DNA from: Pelagibius sp. CAU 1746
GTDB lineage: Bacteria > Pseudomonadota > Alphaproteobacteria > Kiloniellales > Kiloniellaceae
Direction: 5' to 3'
Assembly: GCF_039839785.1 (NCBI RefSeq)
Contig: NZ_JBDOQT010000001.1
Span: 3,224,001 to 3,288,000 of the forward strand
DNA length: 64,000 nucleotides
How positions within the stretch are numbered: the stretch's first letter is position 1; the number at the start of each line of letters is the position of its first letter. A model generated the notes under the pieces. The model was not told the origin of the DNA and ran no database searches. It saw nothing but the letters and a program-made list of their open reading frames with translations. Position numbers and translations under genes: made by a program. Positions 9,410 to 18,216 of this stretch are shown one piece after another.

Positions 9410-10183
9410 CTAAAGGGCCGCCGACTGGCCGCCGTCGATGACGATAACGCTGCCGGTGATGTAGCGCGAGGCTTCCGAAGCCAGGAGTAACAAGGCTCCC
9501 TCCAAGTCCTCCGGCGTGCCGAAGCGGCGCAGCGGCACGCGCTTGCGCAGGGCCTCCCCTGCCGCACTGGCCAGGAAGTCGCGGTTGATCTCGGTCTCGA
9601 TGTAGCCGGGGGCCAGGGCGTTCACGCGGATGCCGTGGCGCGCCCACTCCACCGCCAGGGCGCGGGTCAGATTGACGAGGCCGCCCTTGGAGGCGCAGTA
9701 GGCCGGGATCTGCGCTGCTCCCGCCAGGCCCAGCACCGAGGCGGTATTGATGATCGAACCGCCATGGCCGAGGCGGATCATGTGCTCGGCCAGCGCCTGA
9801 GCCATGAGCCAGGCGCCCTTCAGGTTGGTGTCCACCACCCGGTCCCAATCGCCCTCCTCGACCTCCAGCGCCGCCTGGGTCACGGCGACGCCGGCATTGT
9901 TCACCAGGATCGAGATTGGCCCCAGCTCGGTCTCCGCGGCCTTCATGCAGTCGCTCACCGAGGCCGGGTCGGTAACGTCGAGGCGCAGCGGAAGTGCACG
10001 TCCGTCACAAGCTTCGATCTGCTTTTCCAGTTCCATCAAGGGCTCCACGCGCCGCGCGGCGATGGCAACCTTCGCGCCCGCCGCCGCCAGGCAGCGTGCC
10101 GCGTGGCGGCCGAGCCCGCTGGATGCGCCGGTGACGATCGCCGCCTTGCCCGAGAGGTCGAAGATCTCCAAGGGCATGGTCAC
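9410..10183 (-). CDS. Short-chain dehydrogenase/reductase in the lva-like operon
   Basis: 257 residues, classical SDR. The cofactor motif TGASSGLG is near residue 18, NNAG near 95, the catalytic serine in TASVLGLAG and the YCASK pair near 160, followed by WARHGIRVNALAPGYIETE. Such enzymes oxidise or reduce hydroxyacyl-CoA or keto intermediates with NAD(P). GTG at 10183 overlaps the synthetase stop (GTGA); an internal ATG at 10177 is equally usable. By position it matches LvaD, which in P. putida handles a 3-hydroxyacyl-CoA step; the exact substrate here is not shown. Confidence 0.9.
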   Translation of the reverse strand: MTMPLEIFDLSGKAAIVTGASSGLGRHAARCLAAAGAKVAIAARRVEPLMELEKQIEACDGRALPLRLDVTDPASVSDCMKAAETELGPISILVNNAGVAVTQAALEVEEGDWDRVVDTNLKGAWLMAQALAEHMIRLGHGGSIINTASVLGLAGAAQIPAYCASKGGLVNLTRALAVEWARHGIRVNALAPGYIETEINRDFLASAAGEALRKRVPLRRFGTPEDLEGALLLLASEASRYITGSVIVIDGGQSAAL

Positions 10184-11838
10184 AGCTCCGCCGCCCGCTC
10201 GCGCAGCACGAATTTCTGGATCTTGCCGGTGGAGGTCTTGGGCAACGGCCCGAAGACCACGCTGCGCGGCACCTTGTAATGGGCCAGCGCCTCGCGGCAG
10301 AAGGCGATGATGTCCTCCGCCGTGGCGCTCTCGCCCTCATGCAGAGTGACGAAGGCGCAAGGGGACTCGCCCCACTTCTCGTCGGGGCGCGCCACCACGG
10401 CGGCCTCCAGCACCTTGGGATGGCGGTAGAGCGCCTCCTCCACCTCCAGGCTGGAGATGTTCTCCCCGCCGGAGATGATCACGTCCTTGGAGCGGTCCTT
10501 CACCTCGATGTAGCCGTCGGGATGGCAGACCGCCAGGTCGCCGGTGTGAAAGTAACCGCCACGGAAGGCCTCTGCGGTGGCCTTGGGGTTCTTCAGGTAG
10601 CCCTTCATCACCGTGTTTCCGCGCAGCATGATCTCGCCCAGGGTTTCGCCGTCGCGAGGCACCGGTGTCATGGTCTCCGGGTCCATGACCACGGCGGCCT
10701 CCAGGGTCAGGTAATTCACGCCCTGGCGCGCCATTTTCCCCGAGCGCTTCTGCAGGTCGTAGCCGGCCCATTCGTCCTGCCAGGCGCAGACCGTGGCCGG
10801 GCCGTAGCACTCGGTCAGGCCGTAGAGATGGATGACACGGAAGCCGTTGGCCTCCATGGCCTCGATCACCGCACTGGGCGGCGCCGCGCCGCCGGTGGCG
10901 CAATCGACCGTCTGCGGGAATTTCACCTTCACCGCCGCCGGGGCATGGGCCAGCAGGGTCAGCACGATGGGTGCGCCGCACATGTGGGTCACGCCCTCGT
11001 CGCGGATCAAGGGGTATATCACCGCCGGATCGACCTTGCGCAGGCAGACATGGGTGGCGTTGGCCGCCGTCACCGCCCAGGTGAAGGTCCAGCCGTCGCA
11101 GTGGAACATCGGCAGGGTCCAGAGGTAGACCGAGTCTCTTCCCAGACCGAAGGTCAGCATGTTGCCCACGGCATTCAGGTAGGCGCCGCGGTGGTGATAG
11201 ACCACGCCCTTGGGATTGCCGGTGGTCCCGGAGGTATAGAGCAGCGACAGCGCCTGCCACTCGTCGAGCGGGTCGTCGAAGGTCTCCGCGGGATCGCCCT
11301 CCGCCAGAAGATCCTCGTAGGTGAGCGCGCCCAGCAGTTCGCCGCCCTCGGCCAGCGGGTCGTCGATGTCGACCACCAGGGGCCTGGCCTGCGTCAGTTC
11401 CAGGGCCTCCTTGATGACCGGCGAGAACTCCCGGTCGGTGAGCAGCACCTTGGCCTCGCCGTGCTCCAGGATGAAGGCCAGGGTGCGGGCGTCGAGGCGG
11501 ATGTTGAGGGAGTTCAGCACCCCGCCCATCATCGGCACGCCGTAGTGGGCCTCCAGCATCGGCGGGATGTTGGGCGCCATTACGGCGATACAGTCGCCGC
11601 GCGTCAGGCCCCGCCGCTTGAGCGCCGAGGCCAGGCGGCAGACCCGCTCGTGGAACTGGGCGTAGGTAAAGCGCTGCGTGCCGTGGATCACGGCGGTCTT
11701 CAACGGATAGACCGCGGCGGCGCGCTTCAGGAAAGTAACCGGCGTCAGCGGCGCCGAATTGGCCGCATTGCGGTCCAGGCCCTGGTCATAGATGCCGGCC
11801 GCTGCGTCCTGACTCAACTCCGCCCCAAGCGTCTCCAT
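10180..11838 (-). CDS. AMP-forming acyl-CoA synthetase (LvaE-like)
   Basis: 552 residues of the ANL superfamily. The P-loop-like motif LLYTSGTTGNPKGVVYHHRG is near residue 185, the GLTECYGP adenylate motif near 330, GYFHTGDLAV near 425, KDVIISGGENISSLEVE near 450 and the C-terminal lysine in PKTSTGKIQKF. It activates a carboxylic acid with ATP and CoA, the first step of the operon's pathway. ATG at 11838 follows a GGGGA site six bases upstream and is preferred over ATG at 11859. First gene of a five-gene minus-strand operon with overlaps or short gaps throughout. Confidence 0.92.
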   Translation of the reverse strand: METLGAELSQDAAAGIYDQGLDRNAANSAPLTPVTFLKRAAAVYPLKTAVIHGTQRFTYAQFHERVCRLASALKRRGLTRGDCIAVMAPNIPPMLEAHYGVPMMGGVLNSLNIRLDARTLAFILEHGEAKVLLTDREFSPVIKEALELTQARPLVVDIDDPLAEGGELLGALTYEDLLAEGDPAETFDDPLDEWQALSLLYTSGTTGNPKGVVYHHRGAYLNAVGNMLTFGLGRDSVYLWTLPMFHCDGWTFTWAVTAANATHVCLRKVDPAVIYPLIRDEGVTHMCGAPIVLTLLAHAPAAVKVKFPQTVDCATGGAAPPSAVIEAMEANGFRVIHLYGLTECYGPATVCAWQDEWAGYDLQKRSGKMARQGVNYLTLEAAVVMDPETMTPVPRDGETLGEIMLRGNTVMKGYLKNPKATAEAFRGGYFHTGDLAVCHPDGYIEVKDRSKDVIISGGENISSLEVEEALYRHPKVLEAAVVARPDEKWGESPCAFVTLHEGESATAEDIIAFCREALAHYKVPRSVVFGPLPKTSTGKIQKFVLRERAAEL

Positions 11839-11977
11839 CGATACGTCCCCGGATTTCAAGCTTTCGTGACCTCCGGCGCCCTAGCCGTCTTTTGCCTGGG
11901 GGGCCTCGGCTGCGGTATGGTTGAGGTCAAGACCCGGCAGGTCAAGCCCGCAGGCAGCGGGAGAGAGGCAAGATTCC

Positions 11978-12628
11978 ATGATTCACATCGACATCTTTTC
12001 CGACACCATCTGCCCCTGGTGCCTGATCGGCAAGCGGCGCCTGGAAAAGGCGTTGGCCGAACGCCCGGGGCTGGAGGTGGCCATTCATTGGCGGACCTTC
12101 CAGCTCAACCCCCAGATGCCGGAAGAAGGCATGGACCGCCAGACCTATCTCTCCATGAAGTTCGGCAGCACCGAGAACGCCGGCATGGTCTACGACCGCA
12201 TCCGCGAGGCCGGCGCCGAAGACGGCGTCGACTTCGCCTTCGAGGCCATCAAGCGCACCCCCAACACCATCGCTTCCCACCGCCTGATCCGCTGGGCCGC
12301 GGGCCAGGACAAGGAGACCGAGCTGGTGGAGGCCTTGTTCCAGGCCTACTTTTTCCGCGGCGAGGACATCGGCGACGTGGAGATACTGACCGCCGCGGCC
12401 GAGAGCGTCGGTCTGGACCCGATGGAGGCCCGCGCCTTCCTGGAGAGCGACGCCCTGAAGGCCGAACTGCGGGACGAAGACCGCCAGGCCCGCGGCCTGG
12501 GCATCGACGGGGTGCCCTGCTTCATCTTCAACGGCCGCCACGCCCTGGCCGGCGCCCAGCCGCCCAAGATCCTGGCCCAGATGCTGGACCTGGCCCGCGA
12601 AGAGACGAGCGAAGCGCCGGCGGAATAA
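11978..12628 (+). CDS. DsbA-family oxidoreductase (FrnE-like)
   Basis: 216 residues with a thioredoxin-like fold interrupted by a helical insert, as in the FrnE / DsbA-like COG2761 group. The active-site motif CPWC is near residue 12 (FSDTICPWCLIGKRRL) and the cis-proline loop is GIDGVPCFIFNGRHALAGAQ. No signal peptide, so a cytoplasmic dithiol oxidoreductase or isomerase is expected. ATG at 11978 is chosen over an upstream in-frame start because of the GAGAGAGG site just before it. It diverges from the lva-like operon; the two share a ~140-bp intergenic region. Confidence 0.9.
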   Translation: MIHIDIFSDTICPWCLIGKRRLEKALAERPGLEVAIHWRTFQLNPQMPEEGMDRQTYLSMKFGSTENAGMVYDRIREAGAEDGVDFAFEAIKRTPNTIASHRLIRWAAGQDKETELVEALFQAYFFRGEDIGDVEILTAAAESVGLDPMEARAFLESDALKAELRDEDRQARGLGIDGVPCFIFNGRHALAGAQPPKILAQMLDLAREETSEAPAE

Positions 12629-12638
12629 CCAAGAGCCC

Positions 12639-12775
12639 CCTCACCCTCCCACGAGAGGGAGAGGATCAAACCACGAAAACCCGATCCCCTTGCGGGGGAA
12701 GGTTGCGCAGCGTTACTGAACGAAGCGAAGTTAGACGAAGCTGGGTAAGGGGTAACCCTCCTTACCCCTCCACCC
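12639..12775. repeat. REP-like repeat cluster between convergent genes
   Basis: Several short palindromes fill the gap between the DsbA-like gene and the ABC ATPase gene. The arms 12639-12648 and 12655-12664 pair as ten bases with one A-A mismatch; CCCC-TTGC-GGGG follows near 12685; an 8-bp stem AGGGGTAA/TTACCCCT reaches the ATPase stop codon. The CCCCTCACCCTC / GAGAGGG and CCCCTTGCGGGGGAAGG patterns are typical of dispersed bacterial intergenic repeats. They probably serve as 3' end processing or termination structures for both genes. Confidence 0.55.
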
Positions 12776-13574
12776 CGAAGTCCTCGAAGCGATCGATGGC
12801 TGCGCGGTCGTAGCCGAGGCTGGCCACCATGAGCTGGCGCGTGTAGGGATGCTCCGGCGCGTGGCTCTTGAGGCGCTCGACCGACAATTCCTCGACCACG
12901 GCGCCATTGTTCATCACCGCCAGCTCGTCGCACATATGGGCGACCACGGAGAGGTCGTGGCTGACCAGGATGTAGGTCAGCCCCCGCTCCTTCTTCAGGC
13001 GCTGCAGCAGGTTCAGCACCTCGGCCTGCACCGAGACGTCGAGCGCCGAGGTCGGCTCGTCGAGCAGCAGGATGCGCGGCTCCAGGATCAGCGCCCGGGC
13101 TACGGCGACGCGCTGGCGCTGGCCGCCGGAGAGCTGGTGCGGATAGCGGAAGCGGAAAGACGGCCCCAGGCCGACCTCGCCCAACACTTGCTCGATGCGC
13201 CGGTCCGGGTCGCCGAAGCCGTGAATCGACAGCGGCTCCATGAGGATGCGGTCGACGGTGTGGCGCGGGTGCAGGGAACCGTAGGGGTCCTGAAAAACCA
13301 TCTGCACCAGCTTGTAGAAGGCTTTGTCCCGCTTGTGCGTCTGTGCCTGGCCGGCAATCGAAACCTGTCCGCTCCAATGCGGATTGAGGCCGCTGAGCGC
13401 CCGCAATACCGTCGACTTGCCCGAACCCGACTCGCCGACCAGCCCGAAGGTCGCACCTTCGGGCACCTGAAAACTGACCGCGCGGACCGCCCGCACCACG
13501 TCGTCTCCCTTGCCGAAGGTCACGTCGAGGTCACGGACATCGATCATCGGGGAAATCGGCGCGTTACCGGTCAC
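12762..13574 (-). CDS. Dipeptide/oligopeptide-type ABC transporter ATPase (DppF/OppF class)
   Basis: 270 residues. Walker A is GLVGESGSGKSTVLRALSG, the Q-loop VQMVFQDPYGSLHPRHTV, the signature LSGGQRQRVAVARAL, and Walker B ILLLDEPTSALDVSVQ with a following switch histidine in ILVSHDLSVVAHM. The HPRHTVDRILMEPL segment is typical of the F subunit of nickel/peptide/opine importers. The GTG at 13574 overlaps the preceding ATPase stop (GTGA); ATG at 13547 is an alternative without a ribosome site. Last gene of the five-gene importer operon. Confidence 0.92.
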   Translation of the reverse strand: MTGNAPISPMIDVRDLDVTFGKGDDVVRAVRAVSFQVPEGATFGLVGESGSGKSTVLRALSGLNPHWSGQVSIAGQAQTHKRDKAFYKLVQMVFQDPYGSLHPRHTVDRILMEPLSIHGFGDPDRRIEQVLGEVGLGPSFRFRYPHQLSGGQRQRVAVARALILEPRILLLDEPTSALDVSVQAEVLNLLQRLKKERGLTYILVSHDLSVVAHMCDELAVMNNGAVVEELSVERLKSHAPEHPYTRQLMVASLGYDRAAIDRFEDFGVEG

Positions 13575-14419
13575 AGCCCGTGCTCCATCCAGGCGGGATC
13601 GCGCTCGAGCACCGGCAGATCGCCGCCGCCGCCATCGATCGACGGCAGACAGTTCAGCAAGCCGCGCGTGTAGGGGTGCTGCGCGGCGGCCAGGTTCTTG
13701 GCATCGCAAACCTCCATCACCCGGCCCGCGTACATGATCACCACCCGGTCGCAGAACGAGGCCACCAGGTTCAGGTCGTGGCTGATGAAGATCAGGCCCA
13801 TGCCGCGCTGCGTCACCAGGTCGTCCAGAATCGCCAGCACCTGGAGCTGCACGGTGACGTCCAAGGCCGAGGTCGGCTCGTCGGCGATCAGCAGGTCCGG
13901 GTCGGGGATCAGCATCATGGCGATCATGATCCGCTGGCCCATGCCGCCGGAGACCTCGTGCGGATAGGCGCGGTAGACGCGCTCCGGATCGCGGATGCGC
14001 ACCGCCGCGAGCATGTCGAGCGCCCGTCGCCTGGCCTCGGCTTGCGGCACCTTCTGATGGGTGCGGTAGGCCTCGGCGATCTGCTCGCCGACACGCATCA
14101 CCGGGTTCAGCGAGAATTTGGGATCCTGCATGACCATGGAAATGCGCTGGCCGCGAATCTCGCGCATCTGCGCTTCGCTGGCCCGCTGCAGATCGATACC
14201 GTCGAACTCCAGGCGGCTGGCGCGAACCACGCCTGGCTTGGGCACCAGGCGCAAGACGGATCGCCCGGTCAACGACTTGCCGGACCCCGATTCGCCGACG
14301 ATTCCCAGTTTCTCCCTGCCCAGGGACAGGTCGATGCCGCGCACCGCCTCCACCAGTCCTTTGCGGGTCGGGAAACTGACGTGCAGGTTCTCGATCGCGA
14401 GCAGCGGTTTCTCGCTCAT
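13571..14419 (-). CDS. Dipeptide/oligopeptide-type ABC transporter ATPase (DppD/OppD class)
   Basis: 282 residues. Walker A is GIVGESGSGKSLTGRSVLRL, Q-loop MVMQDPKFSLNPVMRV, signature VSGGMGQRIMIAMML and Walker B LLIADEPTSALDVTVQ. The C-terminal part (GRVMEVCDAKNLAAAQHPYTRGLL) is the peptide-transporter extension. It energises uptake together with the F-type ATPase. ATG at 14419 follows GAGGGACGG, a good ribosome site; the longer open frame upstream runs into the permease gene and is rejected. Confidence 0.92.
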   Translation of the reverse strand: MSEKPLLAIENLHVSFPTRKGLVEAVRGIDLSLGREKLGIVGESGSGKSLTGRSVLRLVPKPGVVRASRLEFDGIDLQRASEAQMREIRGQRISMVMQDPKFSLNPVMRVGEQIAEAYRTHQKVPQAEARRRALDMLAAVRIRDPERVYRAYPHEVSGGMGQRIMIAMMLIPDPDLLIADEPTSALDVTVQLQVLAILDDLVTQRGMGLIFISHDLNLVASFCDRVVIMYAGRVMEVCDAKNLAAAQHPYTRGLLNCLPSIDGGGGDLPVLERDPAWMEHGL

Positions 14420-14429
14420 GATCCGTCCC

Positions 14430-15362
14430 TCATGCCTGGCCTCCGCTCTTCGGGTCCAGCACATCGCGCAGACCGTCGCCCAGCAGGTTGAAGCCCAGGC
14501 TGACGATGAAGATGGCGATGCCGGGGATGGTGGCCACCCACCACTGGTCGAGCAGAACCTTGCGGCCCGAAGAGATCATGGCGCCCCACTCCGGCAGCGG
14601 CGGCTGGGCGCCCAGGCCCAGGAAACCGAGGCCGGCGGCAATGAGGATAATGCCCGCCATGTCCAGGGTCACGCGCACGACAAGCGATGACGTGCAGAGG
14701 GGCACGATGTGCGACCAGATGATGCGTGCCCGTCCGGCCCCCTGCAAACGCACCGCCGCGATGAAATCGGAATTGCGGATGGTGAGCGTCTCCGCCCGGG
14801 CGATACGCGCATAAGGCGGCCAGGAGGTTATGGCGATGGCGATGATCGCGTTCTCGATACCGGGCCCGAGCGCCGACACCAGGGCCAGGGCCAGCACCAG
14901 CTTCGGGAAGGCCAGGAAAATGTCCGTGATGCGCATCAGCACCTTGTCGGTCCATCCGCCGAGATAGCCCGCCGTGGTGCCGACCGCCAAACCGATCGGC
15001 GCGGCGATGATGGCCACCAGGATGACGATGTAGAGGGTCAGGCGGCTGCCGTGGACGATGCGAGAGAAAATGTCTCGGCCCAGTTCGTCGGTGCCGAACA
15101 AATGCTCCGCCGAGAAGAACTGCAGGCGGTCGGCCAGCACCTGGGCGTTGGGGTTGTAGGGCGCGATCAGCGGCGCGAAGATCGCCATGAAGATCAGCGT
15201 CAGGACGATGCCCAGGCCGAGCATCGCCAAGTGGTTCCCCTGGAAGGACAGCCAGGCGATGTAGGTGCGGCCGAGCCGGGCCTGATGGCGCGACTTCGGC
15301 GAGGAGCTGAGCAGCCAGGCGCGCCAGCCCTCCGCCGGCAGCTTGTCGATCCCGCTGCTCAT
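14430..15362 (-). CDS. ABC transporter permease (DppC/OppC class)
   Basis: 310 residues, inner-membrane. An N-terminal cytoplasmic arm precedes the first helix (LAMLGLGIVLTLIFMAIFAP), then the NPNAQVLADRLQFFSAEHLFGTD loop seen in DppC proteins, and five further helices with the EAA-type coupling loop (RLQGAGRARIIWSHIVP). FGTDELGRDIFSRIVHGSR is the hallmark of the C subunit. ATG at 15362 overlaps the DppB-class stop (ATGA). Confidence 0.93.
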   Translation of the reverse strand: MSSGIDKLPAEGWRAWLLSSSPKSRHQARLGRTYIAWLSFQGNHLAMLGLGIVLTLIFMAIFAPLIAPYNPNAQVLADRLQFFSAEHLFGTDELGRDIFSRIVHGSRLTLYIVILVAIIAAPIGLAVGTTAGYLGGWTDKVLMRITDIFLAFPKLVLALALVSALGPGIENAIIAIAITSWPPYARIARAETLTIRNSDFIAAVRLQGAGRARIIWSHIVPLCTSSLVVRVTLDMAGIILIAAGLGFLGLGAQPPLPEWGAMISSGRKVLLDQWWVATIPGIAIFIVSLGFNLLGDGLRDVLDPKSGGQA

Positions 15363-16438
15363 CGCGCCCTCGGATCAAGAAGCTTGTACAGCAGATCGGA
15401 CAAGAGATTGACCCCGATAAAGACCGCGCCGACCACCATGGTGGCGCCGAGCACCGCGTTCATGTCCGCTTTCAGGAGGGATTGGGTGAGGTAGTAGCCC
15501 AGGCCCGGCCAGGCGAAGACGATTTCCGTCAGGACCGAGCCTTCCAGAAGATTGGCGTAGCTGAGGGCGATCACGGTGACCAGCGGCACCCAGACGTTGC
15601 CGAGGGCGTGCACCCAGATCACACGCCACTCCTTCACGCCTTTCACCCGCGCGGTGGTGACGTATTCCTGGCTCAACTGCTCCAGCATGAAGGAGCGGGT
15701 CATGCGGCTGATGTAGGCCAGACTGAAGTATCCGAGGATGGCCGCCGGAAGAACCAGATGCCAGGCGGCATTCCAAAATACCTCCCACTCGCCCGCCATC
15801 GCCGAGTCGATCAGCAGCACACCGGTCACCTGATCCACCAAGCCGTCGTAGAAAACGTCCACGCGGCCGGGCCCCGGCACCAGTTCGCCCCAGGGCCAGC
15901 GCGCGTAGAAGATCAGCAGCCCCATGAGGCCCAGCCAGAAGACCGGGATCGAATAGCCGAGCAGGCCGACCACGCGGATCACCTGGTCAGGCCAGCGGCC
16001 CTGGTAGACGGCGGCCAGCACGCCCATGGGCACGCCCAGCAGCACGCCGAAGAGAGTCGCCACCGTGGCCAGTTCCAGCGTCGCCGGGAAAACCCGCTTG
16101 ATGTCCTCCAGCACCGGATTGGCGGTCAGCACCGACACGCCGAGATCGCCCCGCAGGACGTTCCAGACGTAGATCGCGAACTGTTCGTAGAGCGGCTTGT
16201 TGAGGCCCAGTTCCTCTCGCACCCTTTCGACCACGTGCTCCGGCGCCCGGTCGCCGACGATGGCGAGTACCGGATCGATCGGAACGACGCGGCCGATGAT
16301 GAAAGTCACCATCAGAAGGCCGAGAAAAGTGAGCATGACCGTCGTCGTCACGCTGACGACGGTCCGCAAAGGTGACGGCAGGGACGAGCCTCCAAAGCCC
16401 GCCCCTGCCCTGGACAGCTTGTCCGTCCGGTCAGTCAC
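15359..16438 (-). CDS. ABC transporter permease (DppB/OppB class)
   Basis: 359 residues, inner-membrane. The first helix (TVMLTFLGLLMVTFIIGRV) is preceded by ~35 polar residues, longer than usual, and followed by the family pattern DPVLAIVGDRAPEHVVERVREELGLNKPLYEQF, then five further helices with the coupling loop QLSQEYVTTARVKGVKEWRVIWVHAL. GTG at 16438 is used because no better start is visible; translation could begin later without losing the core. It follows the binding-protein gene by 30 nt. Confidence 0.9.
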   Translation of the reverse strand: MTDRTDKLSRAGAGFGGSSLPSPLRTVVSVTTTVMLTFLGLLMVTFIIGRVVPIDPVLAIVGDRAPEHVVERVREELGLNKPLYEQFAIYVWNVLRGDLGVSVLTANPVLEDIKRVFPATLELATVATLFGVLLGVPMGVLAAVYQGRWPDQVIRVVGLLGYSIPVFWLGLMGLLIFYARWPWGELVPGPGRVDVFYDGLVDQVTGVLLIDSAMAGEWEVFWNAAWHLVLPAAILGYFSLAYISRMTRSFMLEQLSQEYVTTARVKGVKEWRVIWVHALGNVWVPLVTVIALSYANLLEGSVLTEIVFAWPGLGYYLTQSLLKADMNAVLGATMVVGAVFIGVNLLSDLLYKLLDPRAR

Positions 16439-16468
16439 GAAGGGTCGAGTCCCGATATCCCTCTCGGA

Positions 16469-18055
16469 CTATTCCTTGGTCACTTTGCTGTAGAAGTTGG
16501 AATCGAAGGACGGGCCGATGATGAATCCCTTGGTATCGGCACGCACACCCGCGACTTCCGTCTGCTGGAACATGATGACGAAGGGCGACGTCGCCTGGTG
16601 ATTCTTCTGGATCTCCAGGTACATCTCCGCGCGCTTGACCGGATCGCGCTCGAGGATGGCGGCATCGGCCATCTTGGTCATCTCCGGGATGTCCCAGGCA
16701 TTGCGCCAGGCCAGCGGCTTGGACTTGGCATCGTCGGAGTTGTCCGGGTTGCGCGCGAAAGTATCGGCGTTGGTGTGCGGGTCCTGATAGTCCGGCCCCC
16801 AGCGACCGATATAGATGTCGTGATTACGCGCACGGTACTTGCCCAAGGTCTGCCCGCCGTCGCCGGGAATGATCTCCAGCTCGACGCCCGCTTGCGCGAA
16901 GGTGGCCTGGATCGACTGCGCCATCTCCAGGATCGGCGAGATGTTGCGGGTGTCCATGGTCACCTTGAAGCCGTCGGGATAGCCGGCTTCGGCCAGCAGT
17001 TGCTTGGCCTTGTTGACGTCCAGCGTAAAGGGAGTCGCCTCCAGCGCGCCCAGGAAACCCTTCGGCAGGAAAGCCTGGTGGATCTTCATCAGATCCTTCA
17101 CCACCGTGCTTTCCATGCCCCGGTAATCGACCAGGTACTTCAGCGCCTGCCGCACCTTCGGGTTGGAGAGGTACTGGTTCTTCTGGTTGAGCCCCAGGTA
17201 GTAGACCGCGCCCTTGACGCCGTCCTGCAGGACGATGTCCGGGTTCTTCCGCACCGTGCCAAGCTGGTCCGGACCGAGGTTGCGCGCGATGTCGATGTCG
17301 CCCTTTTCCAGCAGCAGTTGCTGGGTGGCAGGCTCGACGATGTGGCGGATGATGACCCGCTTCATGGCCGGGGCGCCGCCCCAGTAGCCGTCGTTGCGGT
17401 CGAGGGTCAGCGATTCGTTGGCCTTCCACTGGCGCAGCTTGAAGGGGCCGCTGCCGGCGTAGTTGGTCTTCAGCCAGGCGTACCCCATGTCGCCGTCCTC
17501 GGCATGCGCCATGACTTCCTTCTTGTCGACGATCGAGGCGATGGTCGCCGTCAGGCAGTACAGCACGAAGGTCGGCGCATAGGCCTGGTCGGTCTCGATG
17601 ACCAGGGTCATGTCGTCGACCGCCTTGATCTTGTCCGCCACATTATCGGCGGTGAAGCCGAACTGGGTCAGAATAAATGCCGGCGACTTGTCCAGGATGA
17701 TTGCGCGCTGCAGCGAGAAAGCCGCATCTTCCGCGGTCATCGGATTGCCGGAGACGAACTTGATGCCCGGGCGCATCTTGAAGGTAAAGGTCTTGCCGTC
17801 GTCCGAAATGGTCCAGGATTCGGCCGCCCCGCCGAAGATCTTGGAGACATCGTCCGGGTCGTAGCCGATCAGGCGGTCATAGGTGTTGCCGGCGTACTCG
17901 GCGGCCGTGAACTCAAATATCTCCGCCGGGTCCAAGGTGATGATGTCGTCAATGGTGAAGGCCATGACGAGCGCGTCCCGAGGCGTCTTGGCGGAAGTCG
18001 GGACTGCGGCGACAGCGACCAACGCCGCCACGACACAGGCGAATAGCTTCCTCAA
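16469..18055 (-). CDS. ABC transporter solute-binding protein, family 5 (peptide/opine/nickel class)
   Basis: 528 residues. A Sec signal peptide (MRKLFACVVAALVAVAAVPTSA) is followed by a mature protein with the family-5 pattern DIITLDPAEIFEFTAAEYAGNTYDRLI and TFKMRPGIKFVSGNPMTAEDAAFSLQR. It is the periplasmic receptor of the importer encoded downstream. Subfamily and ligand cannot be decided from motifs. The start is TTG at 18055, supported by an AGGGAG site eight bases upstream. First gene of the operon; its leader region holds several palindromes. Confidence 0.93.
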   Translation of the reverse strand: MRKLFACVVAALVAVAAVPTSAKTPRDALVMAFTIDDIITLDPAEIFEFTAAEYAGNTYDRLIGYDPDDVSKIFGGAAESWTISDDGKTFTFKMRPGIKFVSGNPMTAEDAAFSLQRAIILDKSPAFILTQFGFTADNVADKIKAVDDMTLVIETDQAYAPTFVLYCLTATIASIVDKKEVMAHAEDGDMGYAWLKTNYAGSGPFKLRQWKANESLTLDRNDGYWGGAPAMKRVIIRHIVEPATQQLLLEKGDIDIARNLGPDQLGTVRKNPDIVLQDGVKGAVYYLGLNQKNQYLSNPKVRQALKYLVDYRGMESTVVKDLMKIHQAFLPKGFLGALEATPFTLDVNKAKQLLAEAGYPDGFKVTMDTRNISPILEMAQSIQATFAQAGVELEIIPGDGGQTLGKYRARNHDIYIGRWGPDYQDPHTNADTFARNPDNSDDAKSKPLAWRNAWDIPEMTKMADAAILERDPVKRAEMYLEIQKNHQATSPFVIMFQQTEVAGVRADTKGFIIGPSFDSNFYSKVTKE

Positions 18056-18075
18056 TTTAAGTCTCCCTGTATGTC

Positions 18076-18091
18076 GCCTCCTTTAGGAGGC
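18076..18091 (-). promoter_or_regulatory. Leader hairpin containing a GGAGG sequence before the binding-protein gene
   Basis: On the minus strand this is GCCTCC-TAAA-GGAGGC, a perfect 6-bp stem with a 4-base loop, ending about 20 nt upstream of the TTG start and its own ribosome site. The right arm is an extra Shine-Dalgarno-like sequence. It may modulate initiation of the importer operon; a role is not proven. Confidence 0.4.
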
Positions 18092-18119
18092 CTTGAAAAC
18101 TCTATGGAATTCTTTGCAG

Positions 18120-18135
18120 CCCTTGCTTGCAAGGG
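18120..18135. promoter_or_regulatory. Perfect 16-bp palindrome upstream of the importer operon
   Basis: CCCTTGC-TT-GCAAGGG is a perfect palindrome in the ~160-bp gap between mfd (3' end) and the binding-protein gene. It could be an operator for the importer or part of an mfd terminator; there is no T-run, and no regulator gene is adjacent. Confidence 0.35.
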
Positions 18136-18196
18136 GGGCCATTGTAACCAGTCCAATGGCTCGGTCCATAGCCGATCGCATCCCCGAACGGCAACT

Positions 18197-18210
18197 TTGT
18201 ACCAATACAA
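18197..18210. promoter_or_regulatory. Inverted repeat TTGTA-N4-TACAA, possible operator
   Basis: A perfect 5-bp inverted repeat spaced by four bases, in an AT-rich patch about 140 bp upstream of the importer start and a few bases past the mfd stop. GntR-type regulators often use TTGT-ACAA half-sites, so this is a candidate regulator site. Confidence 0.3.
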
Positions 18211-18216
18211 TCACTT

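Noticed and set aside
10279-12813. An 844-codon frame spanning several genes on the plus strand
   Set aside because: It is antisense to the acyl-CoA synthetase and out of frame with the DsbA-like gene, and has no family features.
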